The notes beneath the pieces were generated by a model. It was not told where the DNA came from and did not search any database. It worked only from the letters and a program-made list of their open reading frames with translations. A stretch of DNA of 64,000 nt from Tetramitus jugosus (taxonomy: Eukaryota > Heterolobosea > Eutetramitea > Acrasida > Vahlkampfiidae), in NCBI GenBank assembly GCA_937625935.1, contig OW569359.1, positions 372,001 through 436,000 of the forward strand. Reading direction: 5' to 3'. The translations under genes were made by a program, and so were the position numbers. Position 1 is the first letter of the stretch. Each line of letters starts with the position of its first letter. Below, one piece after another: positions 36,799-46,745 of the stretch.

Positions 36799-38923
36799 TT
36801 ACAAAACGCATTTGTCACCGTCGCAATACAATTCAGGAAGAGGATCTATACCATTTTTAATCACGTTGTTGATAGGACTGTCTTCACCAGACAACGGGGT
36901 ATTTACGAGAGCCATCATCTTGTTGTATATATCCTCGTCAATCTCTTCATATGGTGCCTGCTTGTAGATCTGATTATAGTTCATTCTTGGCAGGAAGCTA
37001 ATACCTTGAGCATGTACTGGAAGTAATTCAGAGCGAACGGGATCTGAGGACCTTCTTTCTCTGGATCAAAGCTCACAGTACAGCTCACCTGATTATCAGC
37101 CCAATACTTTTGTAGGAATGCTGCCAAATTCAATTGCTCCCACATACTAACAGACCCTTCTGTTCTGGTATTATCACCTGAACACACTGGGAATGAAACC
37201 ACAGAAGTTTCAGTGCTAGGATACTCTTCTGTTACAGCATTTCCTTCTTCGTCAAATAACGGTGTTCCTTCCTTCTCTACTTGTCTCTCCAGAATAAGTG
37301 GTTCTACGTGATAGCCTTGTTTCTTCAATCTATAAGTCAAATCAGAGTTTGTTGCAATACGCATTCTTCTGATATAATACTTGCTCTTAGGATAATGCAT
37401 ACCCGGAATAGCACCTGCTAATAGACTTACTGTGCCACTAGGCTTGATACATGTGGTCTTAATACTTCTTGGAATACAATACATCTTTGAGAACTCGTCA
37501 TCATACTTCTGAATGGCACTATATCCTTCAGTACAGAACTTCTTCAACTTATCAATGTTATATTTTGCAAGGAACTGTGCAATACCTGTCGTATACATCC
37601 AATTCTTCTGTTTCTGAGTAATACTCTGTTTGTCTCTTCCCAGTGAGTAGTACCAAGAGTTACAGTCTTTGCATAGAACAATGCATAGCGCAAAGTCTTG
37701 AGATAGTCTTCCAGAGACTCATGTTTAGCTGGGAATGTTTCTACTAGGCAACACAACTCATAACTCTCAAGAGTTTGTTCCAAGCAAGGATTGCCTCCAG
37801 TTGCTTTGACATCCTTCCAATCTGGTTCACCATCCATACGAGAGAATGCTTGCATATTCTCTAACCAAGCAAATCCCGGTTCACCATTGGTTCTAGCTCT
37901 TTGTGATGCATCAGTGTAATCCATTCCAAGTTCAGCAAACACAGAGTTGTTTGAAATATAACCAAAGTCCATACGATAAGGGTTCTTGTGATAATTCTTC
38001 AAATCCATAAACTCCTCATCTGGGTCACCAAAGCTAATCTCTGCCGTTCTTCGGACATTTCCAGATACAACACACTTACCAACCAGATTCATTAAATCGA
38101 CAATAGATGTCGCAGTGATTGGTTTACCCTTGTTTTTTTCAAGAACTTCTTTGATCTGTTGATGCATGATCTTCAAGGGCTCTGGTCCGCTTGATACACC
38201 ACCAAAACCTTTGATTGGTAATCCAGCTGGTCTTACTTGACTGTAATCGAACTGTACGTCACCATAGCTTTCAGTGAAGTAAGAATCAATGAGGAGTTTG
38301 AGTGACTTTACCCATCCTTCTCTTGTATCTTCAACAACATAAACCAGATTACCTGATAGAGGGTGATATGTGCCTCTTACAACAATCTTTCCTTTTCCTT
38401 TGGTGTCAAAACCTACTCCAACACCAAGCATTGCCATATCCACCATGAACTCAAAACACTTTGATACACAGTCAGCAATACTTCCAGTAGAGACGAAAGC
38501 ACAATTGTTGAGAGAAGCAAACAGACCCTTATCTTCAGTGATAGGAGATCCCATTGCCCAGAGTCCTCTACCCGGTGGAAGGAACTTCATATAGAAGATT
38601 CTTTCATACAATCCAGAAGCCATTTCAGAAGCAGCCATCTCGTCCCATCCTAATCCAGATTTAACCATCCATGTTTTGCTCATGTTCATAGTACCATTCA
38701 CTACTCTTTCTACAGTTTGAAACCATTCTTCATTGGTTACTCCATCTTCCAACAAACGAGAATATGTACGCTTGTACACAATCTCTCCAAGACCATTGAA
38801 CCCAAACTCAGGTTTGATGTTCTTATATTGTTCAACAAAGTCACTTGATAGCTTAAAAGGCTCTTTATGCTTTTGAACGTTGTTGTGGATGATTCTGGTA
38901 ACTGCTTGACTTGCTGCTTTCAT
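36799..38923 (-). CDS. Class II (adenosylcobalamin-dependent) ribonucleoside-triphosphate reductase, two frameshifts
   Basis: ATG 38923 opens the RTPR fold: FLPPGRGLWAMGS, then LNNCAFVSTG with the first redox Cys. MLGVGVGFDTKG and NPCLEQTLESYELCCLVETF carry the active-site Cys and Glu, and CDGDKCVL at the C-terminus carries the shuttle pair. The gene would encode about 708 residues, normal for the family. Two frame breaks occur: near 37585-37600 (IGC then TGIAQF) and at the CC run 37004-37005 (MLK then ISFLPR). The enzyme makes dNTPs from NTPs using B12. Naegleria and Euglena are among the few eukaryotes reported to have it. The breaks may be assembly errors or mark a decaying copy. Confidence 0.85.
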
Positions 38924-39035
38924 TTGTTTTGTTGTTCACTCTGAAACACTCTGGCATTGTTAATACTGAAGAAGGCAATGTGTGGTGATTACCTAAAGTT
39001 GATGAGATTTATCAAGAGAGTTTAATAAACACTCG

Positions 39036-39575
39036 TTAAACCTTCTTTAATGACTTGAGTAATATTATCACCTGTAGTGAAAACATAGTAGAGTCTAACA
39101 ACAGTCTCCAAAAAGCAAACATCAACTTGATTGTAAACCCACTGGTGAACAACTTGAAGAAATTGAATGACATCTGGAACAGAGATGCTAATGGCATTAT
39201 CATTGATGTGAGTTTCACTGTATCAAAAACGATCTTGCTATATTTAGGGTCTAGATCAGTTGTAATATTCAGATAGATTGACAGACGTGCTGTAATGAAA
39301 GCAAGTTCACTCCAAAAGAATACTTGTTCAAACAAGAAACATATTGTAAACTCTGTGCTACCTACAGTAACTGATATGTTATAAAATGAAGTAACCAGAA
39401 GCCATAGCATTAAATGGACTACAGATAACAATACAGAAAGTCTTCCATACGTGATCTTCATTAAACCGTCGTTATCACCACCTTCATGTTCGTCCATCAT
39501 ATTGTTGTTGTTATTCTTTTGTTTTGTAGCAAGTCTATCACAGTTTATTGTTGAGATATTGTTTGAATATATCAT
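39036..39575 (-). CDS. Four-helix membrane protein, unknown
   Basis: ATG 39575 gives 179 residues; ATG 39500 or 39497 (MMDEHEGGD or MDEHEGGD) removes an Asn-rich leader and the overlap with the next gene and is equally likely. Four hydrophobic segments follow (YGRLSVLLSVVHLMLWLLVT, FTICFLFEQVFFWSELAFIT, LTSMIMPLASLFQMSFNFF, FWRLLLDSTMFSLQVIILL). The N-terminus is acidic and the C-terminus basic. No family recognised. It resembles none of the flanking host genes. Confidence 0.5.
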   Translation of the reverse strand: MIYSNNISTINCDRLATKQKNNNNNMMDEHEGGDNDGLMKITYGRLSVLLSVVHLMLWLLVTSFYNISVTVGSTEFTICFLFEQVFFWSELAFITARLSIYLNITTDLDPKYSKIVFDTVKLTSMIMPLASLFQMSFNFFKLFTSGFTIKLMFAFWRLLLDSTMFSLQVIILLKSLKKV

Positions 39576-39897
39576 TATGAATAACAGATGTACTGACTAT
39601 GTAACTACCGTCGTATGAGATCGAATCATGATAGTTCAGCCATTCTATACACTTTTTAATTATATGATCTCTGCAAATACGAGTGTATTCAAATGCAAGC
39701 ACATCAACCATGTCAACAAGCATCTTGTGTGGATAGCTCTTCTGATGATTTAAACTAACAATTTCTATAGAGTATACCTGTACAGCTATTCTCTCCTTTT
39801 CTTCAGGTGTTGCCTGTCTTGTCAATTGATATTCTTTTACATCAACTGGCTTTTTGTAGTTTACCACTGCTATGACTACAATAACACATACATATCT
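39538..39897 (-). CDS. Small hypothetical protein, start unclear
   Basis: The frame encodes at least 109 residues (VNYKKPVDVKEYQLTRQATP, then KMLVDMVDVLAFEYTRICRD). It is preceded in frame by a hydrophobic stretch (YVCVIVVIAVV) but no ATG, so it may be an exon, a truncated gene, or read from a non-ATG start. It overlaps the longer start of the neighbouring membrane protein by about 38 bp. No family recognised. Confidence 0.35.
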   Translation of the reverse strand, partial: RYVCVIVVIAVVNYKKPVDVKEYQLTRQATPEEKERIAVQVYSIEIVSLNHQKSYPHKMLVDMVDVLAFEYTRICRDHIIKKCIEWLNYHDSISYDGSYIVSTSVIHNDIFKQYLNNKL

Positions 39898-39992
39898 GAA
39901 TCAACACTTTTACATTTGATATGGAAGTATTCATTCTTTTTGTTTGTTAATTTTACAGCTATTCGTCAACACAAGTAGATCAACTAATATAA

Positions 39993-40640
39993 ATGATCGC
40001 AAACCTAATTGTATTATGCCACGGTCAATCAGGCAATACCAGTCATATGAGATCTCTTGAACAATGTTTGAAAGAATCTCTAATAAACACCTTTGTACTC
40101 AACTCTGCTGCCAATGAAAATTCCACAAGTGATGGAATACGTAATTGTGCATTTAGACTCCTTAACGAGATATATGAATTCTATCAGATTCACTTATATC
40201 CATACAACACTATATACTTCAGTATTTGTGGTCATTCTCTAGGTGGTCTAATAGCGAGATATGTTATTAAACTTATATACGAACATGACGTTCTCAGAAA
40301 TGTATTCAAACCTGTTGGAATAACGCTCGTGTCTTCACCAAATTTAGGTTCTAGAAAGCCAAGAGGAAGTATTCTAAGCTTTATTGCAAACAGTTACCTT
40401 ACAGTATTGTGTGATAAGACAGGAGATCAACTATTACTCAATGATCCGTTGCTGAAAGATATGTCAGAAGGATCGTACTTGGAAGCACTCGATTGGTTTC
40501 CAATTAAAACACTAATAGCACCAGTATCAGGAGATAAAGTAGTTCCTAGATCATCTGCAATGATACTACATAACAATCCGTTTAGAAGAGCAATTTACAA
40601 CAATCGGCCATTTTCCTCTTCAAAGAGATCTCTCGGCTGA
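39993..40640 (+). CDS. DUF676-type serine esterase, C-terminus replaced at the repeat junction
   Basis: 215 residues from ATG 39993. LIVLCHGQSGNTSHM is the first strand and oxyanion region. FSICGHSLGGLIARYVIKL is the nucleophile elbow (GHSLGG), and VGITLVSSPNLGSRKPRGS follows. IKTLIAPVSGDKVVPRSSAM supplies the Asp. This is the DUF676 alpha/beta hydrolase family of putative lipid esterases. The coding frame crosses into the right 1.27 kb repeat at 40588, so the last 17 or so residues (AIYNNRPFSSSKRSLG) are not original. A catalytic His downstream is therefore missing, and the protein is probably a truncated relic. There are no internal stops. Confidence 0.68.
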   Translation: MIANLIVLCHGQSGNTSHMRSLEQCLKESLINTFVLNSAANENSTSDGIRNCAFRLLNEIYEFYQIHLYPYNTIYFSICGHSLGGLIARYVIKLIYEHDVLRNVFKPVGITLVSSPNLGSRKPRGSILSFIANSYLTVLCDKTGDQLLLNDPLLKDMSEGSYLEALDWFPIKTLIAPVSGDKVVPRSSAMILHNNPFRRAIYNNRPFSSSKRSLG

Positions 40641-41855
40641 TCTATGATCTCAGCAAACCAACGAGCGAGAAACCCCAAAAAGCTTTGAAGCACACCATCC
40701 ACACCAGCCATTGAAAGACATGTCTCACCAAGGAGCAGATCTACATGACGTCTGGCCAGACTACACTGGTCCTTCTCACGACACAAAGCTCATCATCGAG
40801 TACAATCAATCTGGTACATTTGGTCACAACTTTGATCCATTGACTCCAACTCAGGTCGCTCACAAGCCAATGATACACATCAAGACGAACTCTGATAAAA
40901 AGTTTTTGACTGTTGTCATGGTTGACCCTGATGCACCATCCAGAAAGAACCCTATTCGTCGTGAATGGTTGCACTACATTTGTGCCAACATTCCAAACAG
41001 TGGTGGTGATAGTGTGATGAGTCAAACTGGTGAAGACCTTGTGGGCTATGTCGGTGCAGGACCACCACAAGATTCCGGTTTGCACAGATACATTTTCCTC
41101 GTGTTTGCTCACGACAATCACTTGACTCTGCATTCTCCAGATGAGAAAATGCCAAGTTCTCGTGCCACGGGAAGACCAAACTTTTCTGTTCACAAGTTTG
41201 CTCAGAGATATCACTTGGGTGAACCGTTGGCCATTGATGGATTCCAGGCAGAGTACGATGACTATGTGCCAACCTTGTACAAGACATTGACCCACTAAAT
41301 AAAGCATAATCAGTAGTGTGATCTTATTAATTTGGTTGTTCGTACTGATTGTTGTAAGATACCACACAATCTGGTTTAAACTAATCTTTTTAGTTCTTTT
41401 ACTAAAGTGGAAATTCTGCTCTTCGTCTACTCTCTTGCATCATTGCTATTCGCTTGAGACGATGAAACTTGTTGATAAAGCCCACAACGACTCCAATGGC
41501 GATCATTACTGCCATCATGGCGAAGAAGCCAAGAATTACACCCAGTGCAGTCATACCTTGCTTTCTTTGGTTGTTCGTTTCACATTGTTTGCCCTTGTAT
41601 CTCAACTGACAATAGCAAGAATCGGGCGAGCTACAAGAACCATGACCTGAGCACACCTTCGGATCGGTATTACTCAAGCCGAAGCATTGGAAGCTCTCAC
41701 ACATGGTTCCATTGTACTTGTTTTTGCAGATGCAAGTGTCTGGTGCAACACATTGACCAACACCAGAGCAAACTCGTCTTGTATCACTACTTCTTGTATT
41801 GAAGCACAATGCTAAATCGCAAGCGTCACCATCGTATCCCGTTTTACAAGAGCAT
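40588..41855 (+). repeat. Right copy of the 1.27 kb direct repeat
   Basis: It matches 23133-24397 in the same orientation. On its right the RCC1-EGF gene continues without interruption, while on its left the match stops inside the esterase frame. This side keeps the original link between the PEBP gene and the full RCC1-EGF gene. Confidence 0.93.
40720..41298 (+). CDS. Phosphatidylethanolamine-binding protein (PEBP), copy 2
   Basis: 192 residues from ATG 40720, the same length as copy 1. It has DPDAPSRKNP, REWLHYICANIP, DSGLHRYIFLVFAHD and the same C-terminus YVPTLYKTLTH. Compared with copy 1 I see Asp for His (DYTG), Met for Leu (VVMVDP) and several silent changes such as AACAGT for AACAGC. 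It converges with the RCC1-EGF gene, with stops about 100 bp apart. The leader upstream of the ATG is more diverged than the coding part, so promoters may now differ. Role as for the family: lipid or partner binding, not predictable in detail. Confidence 0.93.
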   Translation: MSHQGADLHDVWPDYTGPSHDTKLIIEYNQSGTFGHNFDPLTPTQVAHKPMIHIKTNSDKKFLTVVMVDPDAPSRKNPIRREWLHYICANIPNSGGDSVMSQTGEDLVGYVGAGPPQDSGLHRYIFLVFAHDNHLTLHSPDEKMPSSRATGRPNFSVHKFAQRYHLGEPLAIDGFQAEYDDYVPTLYKTLTH

Positions 41856-43237
41856 GTGTTTGGTCCAGTGCATGTACCGTTTCCAGAGCATGCCCTTGAT
41901 TCGTTGAACGCATATCCAAAGCAAGATAACAAGGAACAATCATCTCCTGCGTATCCAGAGTCACATTGACACTTGTCAAATGAGGAACAGTATCCATAAC
42001 CTGAACAAACATTGGTATCATCATTGTTCAATCCAAAGCAACTTGGCCGAACGAGCATCATATTGTATTCAAAACTCGGATGCAGTTCAGGATCTAGATA
42101 TTGAGAGAGAGGACTGTCAGGTGTTACAACAGGACTAATGGTGTTTTCAAAACCTAATTGACCATAATCGTTTCTGGCCCATGCAAAAAGAGCTCCCTGC
42201 TTCGTTCGAATAAAAACACTGTCACTGAATGACTCAGTATAAAAGGATTCAATGTTATCAGGCAAACCAAAAACTTCCGAGACCTCAACTTGTGTTTCAG
42301 GTGTTAAACTGTTGTTTCCTAGCTGACCAACAGAATTATCACCCCAAGCAAACACACGACCACTCAAGCACAAGGCGAACACAGTGTTTGATGATGAAGC
42401 AATCTTGGACACAGTTTCAGTAGAAGGAATACCCTGTACTAACACAGGTGCGTTCGACATGGTAACATTACGTCCCAATTGTCCTAGACTGGAGGAACCA
42501 AAGCAAACAATGGAGCCACCTCCTAGTAAGACACACATATGCTTCAAACCAGTGACAACTTGAGAAATTTCCAATCCTCCCAGATCGACTTGGTCAGGAG
42601 TATTTTGATGCGTGGCAGAGCTTCTAATACCTAGTTGTCCTTCTCGATTCGACCCCCAAGTGTACAGAGTGTATCGAGTCCATGCTGCAGAAAATGACTC
42701 GCCACAAGAAACCCCAAGCATTCCACTGTACAAGGATATCTTAGATGGAGTACCTTTGGATACGGCAGGATCAAAACCCAAGAATCCATCAGCGTAGTAC
42801 CGATCACCACCCCAAGTATAGATCTGGCCCAATTCATCGAGTGCAATCGAATGGTACCTACATGCTTTGATTGCTGTGAAGGTCAAATTACTTAGAGAAC
42901 CTTGGTTGAGCTTGTAGGGAACAGATTGATGAACAAATGCACCTGTGCCTATTTGCTTGTCTTCATTTGTTCCCCAACAATAGGCATCCCCTGATTGGAT
43001 AATGGAACATGAGTGAGAGTATCCAGTGGATACAGATTTAATAGCATGGGTCGAGAAGCTATTTGCGAGTGGAGTTGGGCTCAAGACAGGACCACTCGAC
43101 AGTTGACCGTTGCCTAGTTGGCCGTTTCGATTCTGTCCAAAACTGAGAAGTACCTTGGGATTGTTACTCTGTGCTGTTGTGAGAACAATAAAGAAGATTA
43201 AAATCGAAAAGAGAAATGTAATTGAGGGATGTTTCAT
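41402..43237 (-). CDS. RCC1 propeller plus EGF-like membrane protein (intact)
   Basis: 611 residues from ATG 43237, chosen because it gives a clean signal peptide (ITFLFSILIFFIVLTTAQS); an upstream ATG at 43282 adds 15 polar residues. Residues 25-370 carry six or seven RCC1-type repeats (LSFGQNRNGQLGNG, YCWGTNEDKQIGTG, YTWGSNREGQLGIR, FAWGDNSVGQLGNN, FAWARNDYGQLGFE). Four EGF-like units follow (CSGYGYCSSFDKCQCDSGYA and similar), then one membrane segment (LGVILGFFAMMAVMIAIGVV) and a basic tail. This is a type I surface or vesicular protein. RCC1-EGF proteins are an expanded type in Naegleria by my recollection. Its 3' end was duplicated at 23944-24397. Confidence 0.88.
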   Translation of the reverse strand: MKHPSITFLFSILIFFIVLTTAQSNNPKVLLSFGQNRNGQLGNGQLSSGPVLSPTPLANSFSTHAIKSVSTGYSHSCSIIQSGDAYCWGTNEDKQIGTGAFVHQSVPYKLNQGSLSNLTFTAIKACRYHSIALDELGQIYTWGGDRYYADGFLGFDPAVSKGTPSKISLYSGMLGVSCGESFSAAWTRYTLYTWGSNREGQLGIRSSATHQNTPDQVDLGGLEISQVVTGLKHMCVLLGGGSIVCFGSSSLGQLGRNVTMSNAPVLVQGIPSTETVSKIASSSNTVFALCLSGRVFAWGDNSVGQLGNNSLTPETQVEVSEVFGLPDNIESFYTESFSDSVFIRTKQGALFAWARNDYGQLGFENTISPVVTPDSPLSQYLDPELHPSFEYNMMLVRPSCFGLNNDDTNVCSGYGYCSSFDKCQCDSGYAGDDCSLLSCFGYAFNESRACSGNGTCTGPNTCSCKTGYDGDACDLALCFNTRSSDTRRVCSGVGQCVAPDTCICKNKYNGTMCESFQCFGLSNTDPKVCSGHGSCSSPDSCYCQLRYKGKQCETNNQRKQGMTALGVILGFFAMMAVMIAIGVVVGFINKFHRLKRIAMMQESRRRAEFPL

Positions 43238-43376
43238 ATGCTTTTTGATTCGTGAATTAGGCTGGTATTCCCAACCTCTCATTTTATCTCGTGAACAGGA
43301 GCTCCTAATCTGTCATCTGTCAAGTCCGAATATTCGCTAACAGCTTGGATCGGAAAATTTTGATTCTAATCTCTGA

Positions 43377-44318
43377 ATGGAACGAATGCAAAAGACCGAA
43401 AAAAACCAGGAACACGAAATGACCAATCAATCATCGATATCATCAGCCAATAACACTAGGGCCAGGAGGAAAAGAGCAATCTCGCGACCAAACAAAGAAG
43501 CTGATGAGACGCGATATTTTAAACGTTTGAAAAAAAGCGTGGAAACCGTGAGCGAACCGCCAATTATTACTCCGACTCCCGTTTACAGTGTTCAGCAATC
43601 CCTGCGTTTCACAGAACAGCAGGAACCGTCAGAGCTGCAACCAAGAGCGGACGAGCTACAAGCAGCCGATTCACTTCTTTCCTCAGCGCTGAACAAACTG
43701 GTCGCACAATACAGTCGGAAAAATGCCTCACAGCAACAAAAAAGCTCCATTGTATGTGACGCACAAAAGCTCGTGCACATACTGATTGCAACAGCAGTAG
43801 CAAGACAGGAGGTCATTGCAACAAATTATCAAAAGGGTCAACGAGTGAATCGTGTTGATCCCTATCAAGTATCAACGAGAACTCTGCAACACATTATCCA
43901 AACGTACTTGATACCATCAGACAACAAAACTCCTGATGAAGAAGGAACCAGTTCAAGAGATGAAAATAAAAGTGATGAAGAAGGAGCCAGTGCAGATAGT
44001 GATGATGATGAAGAAGAAGAAGAAGAAGAGATAGAAACAACAGACGATGATGATGATGATGATGATACCAGGAGCAGTGAGACGGAATCTTCGTCTGATT
44101 CACCTCAGATTCCCAAGGAGCTACAGAGCTTGGTGAAGAATGTAGTGAGTAATCTCACATGGAAAAAAAAGGAGCAGTTCTCGATACCACCGATTGTGGT
44201 ACAGAAGGCACTATCAAGAATGAGAAGCATTAGGAATCACAATCGCTTCAAGGGAGATGAATGCTTCTACAATCCAAGATTAGCAATCATAAACAGGCCT
44301 CTTCGACTCTCCGATTGA
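43377..44318 (+). CDS. Acidic and basic low-complexity nuclear-type protein
   Basis: 313 residues from ATG 43377 (an in-frame ATG lies three codons on). There are basic clusters near the N-terminus (RARRKRAISRP, YFKRLKKS). A helical middle (LLSSALNKLVAQYSRKNASQ, then VCDAQKLVHILIATAVARQE) is followed by a Glu/Asp run (DSDDDEEEEEEEIETTDDDD) and a conserved-looking end (SIRNHNRFKGDECFYNPRLA). The composition suggests a nuclear protein. No domain recognised. It borders the right, original side of the rearranged region. Confidence 0.6.
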   Translation: MERMQKTEKNQEHEMTNQSSISSANNTRARRKRAISRPNKEADETRYFKRLKKSVETVSEPPIITPTPVYSVQQSLRFTEQQEPSELQPRADELQAADSLLSSALNKLVAQYSRKNASQQQKSSIVCDAQKLVHILIATAVARQEVIATNYQKGQRVNRVDPYQVSTRTLQHIIQTYLIPSDNKTPDEEGTSSRDENKSDEEGASADSDDDEEEEEEEIETTDDDDDDDDTRSSETESSSDSPQIPKELQSLVKNVVSNLTWKKKEQFSIPPIVVQKALSRMRSIRNHNRFKGDECFYNPRLAIINRPLRLSD

Positions 44319-44616
44319 ACCACACTTTCGAGAGAATAGAGCTACTCTTTATTTATAAATACGTTCTCAACCATATTGTTATCCTGTGTGGACTCGTGGA
44401 CTCTCATGTCAGATGTTCTGTTCCTTCCTCTGAATAACCTCTGGTTCCTAACCATCGTTTTGTAAAAAAAAACAGCAGCGTATCGTCGGTGAATCAGCAC
44501 ATCGCCCGTTCAAGTAAACAAATCAGACGTTCCCATTGACGCCTCCAAGAGAAAAAAAAACTCTCACAACAATCAAAACAGCACAATCAATCAATCACAC
44601 ATTATTGAAACAACCA

Positions 44617-46745
44617 ATGAGGTCACAAAAAACCATGGCGTCAACCTCATTGTTGCTGACTCTTGTACTGATCGTGATCACACTCTTTTTCACCACGACA
44701 CAAGCCTATCTTCCTGGTGTTCCTTCCAAGATTTACAACCGTGGTTCTCCAGTGCTTGTCAAGACACGAAAACTCAGCAGTGTCCACAACCTTCCTTTTG
44801 ATTATTATTCACTAAAGTTTTGCAAGCCAAAAACTGTCAAGAACTCTGCTGAAAATTTGGGCGAGTTCCTCTTTGGTGATCGTATTGAAAACTCTGTTTA
44901 CAATGTATGTAGTGTTACTGTACAACAATAACAAAAAAAGCTTGTGATCATGTGATTGATGATATTGACACTCTGATTCTATTGATGTATTTTTAGTTTG
45001 AATTTTTAAAGGATGTTTCATGTCAAATGATTGAACCAAGCGACAAGGTGACCTGTCCAACTCTTGCACCAAAGGACATTGAAGAATTCACATCCAAGAT
45101 TGATGATGAATATTTGATTCAAATGATTGTTGATAATCTCCCATTGGCCAACAGACAGAATCCAGAGACGGATTGTGGTGGACTTCCACCAACACAGGAG
45201 GACATTGAAATTGAAGCAAAGTCAAGCAAGTATGCCAGACCTGATGGATTCCCTGTTGGATGTCGCTTCCGATCACCATCCTCAAAAGCTACAAAAAGCA
45301 CATCTACCTCTGTTGGTACCAATGCTTTGAGAAAAAAGGACAAGGCAAACTACCAATACTTTGTCAACAATCACATTACTTTTGTCATTTATTATCACGC
45401 AAGAGATGGTGGCAAGGAAGGAAATGTGATTGTAGGAGCAGAGGTCTACCCAACCAGTGTTCATCACACTGCAGACTCTTGTCATCCAAGCAAGGCATTC
45501 CCAAGAAATTTGCCAAGGATGGAACTCAAGTCCTCCACTAGTGCGATTCCATTCTCCTATTCCATTATTTGGAAGAAGAGCAATGTTCCATGGGCATCTC
45601 GTTGGGACGCTTATTTGAAGGCTGGCGAATTCTCTCAGAACAATAAGATTCACTGGTTCTCCATCATCAACTCATTGATGATTGTTTTGTTTTTGACCGG
45701 TATGGTTGCCATGATTATGATGAGAGTTTTGCACAAGGATATTCTGTACTACAATAGAACAGACGAGGAGGACCCTGCAGATGAAACTGGATGGAAATTG
45801 GTTCATGGTGACGTGTTTAGAACACCAAGAGCTTCCACTCTATTGAGTGTTTATGTTGGTTCTGGTGCACAAGTGTTTGGTATGGTGATTATTACATTGG
45901 TTGTTGCTCTGCTTGGATTCTTGTCTCCTGCCAATCGCGGTGGCTTGATGACCGTTGTGCTCATCATGTTTGCATTCATGGGTGTTTTTGCCGGATATTA
46001 CTCCATGAGATTGTACAAGACTTTTGAGGGAAAGAACTGGAAGTTGGTTGCGCTCGCTACTGCTGTCATGTTCCCAGGTACCATCTTTGCCATCTTTTTC
46101 GTCATGGACATGTTCATGTATCTATTTGCACATTCATCTGCTGCTATCCCATATGCTCAGATGTTTTCACTGATTGGTCTATGGTTTGGTATCTCATTGC
46201 CACTCGTGTTCTTGGGTGCCTACTTTGGATACAAGAAGCAAGCACTGGAGTTCCCTGTTCAAACACTCAGAATTCCAAGACAGATCCCATCACAGCCAAT
46301 GTACATGAAGTCTCCAATTAGCATTTTGATGGGAGGTATTTTGCCTTTTGGTGCTGTGTTTATTGAGCTGTACTTTATCATGTCTTCCATCTGGTTGCAC
46401 AAGTTTTACTTGGTCTTTGGTTTTGTGTTCATTGTGTTCAGCATTCTGTTGGTCACATGTGCCGAGATTACCATTGTTCTCATGTATTTCCAACTTTGCA
46501 ATGAAGATTACAGATGGTGGTGGAAGTCATATTTGAGCGCAGGAAGCTCTGCTCTCTACCTATTTGGTTACAGCATCTTCTACTATTACTCACAATTGGA
46601 GATTGATGGATTTTTGATGACGATGCTCTACTTTGGTTACTCAACCATCATTTCCTACTTTTTCTTTGTTCTCACAGGAAGTGTTGGCTTCTGTGCCTCA
46701 TTGTGGTTTGTGAGAAAGATTTACAGCTCTATCAAGGTTGCTTAA
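44617..46745 (+). CDS. TM9SF/EMP70 nonaspanin (two exons)
   Basis: Exon 1 is 44617-44904 and exon 2 is 44997-46745. The 92 bp intron 44905-44996 is GTATGT...TTTAG, phase 0, giving 678 residues. ATG 44617 or 44635 precedes a signal peptide (SLLLTLVLIVITLFFTTTQA). A lumenal domain of about 230 residues has the LPGVPSKIY and LPFDYYSLKFCKP starts typical of the family. Nine membrane segments follow, with GGILPFGAVFIELYFIMSSI, TCAEITIVLMYFQLCNEDYR and WWWKSYLSAG. The C-terminal KIYSSIKVA fits the KxD/E-type COPI-binding tail. TM9 proteins sort glycine-rich membrane domains in Golgi and endosomes and support adhesion and phagocytosis in amoebae. Confidence 0.93.

Larger units (their letters stand above)
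24398..40587. mobile_element. 16.2 kb inserted segment between direct repeats of host sequence
   Basis: Everything between the two 1.27 kb repeats is absent from the reconstructed ancestral order (small hypothetical, PEBP, RCC1-EGF, acidic nuclear protein). The segment is visibly richer in A+T and in ATA and TTA codons than its flanks. It carries frameshifted or truncated genes, a Harbinger transposon, a transposase-like gene, nuclease and PIN genes and a class II RNR. No single transposase with matching terminal inverted repeats spans it. It may be a captured genomic or subtelomeric fragment, a large element, or a misjoin. The type label is a best fit, not a proof of mobility. Confidence 0.55.

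Noticed and set aside
24398-40587. Integrated giant virus or virophage
   Set aside because: No capsid, packaging ATPase, DNA polymerase or other hallmark gene is visible; the RNR is of a type reported from the host lineage, and eukaryotic-style secreted genes and a transposon are present.
23133-41855. Classical transposon with 1.27 kb terminal direct repeats (LTR-like)
   Set aside because: The repeats contain a complete host PEBP gene and part of a host gene that continues outside; there is no primer site, integrase or reverse transcriptase tied to them.
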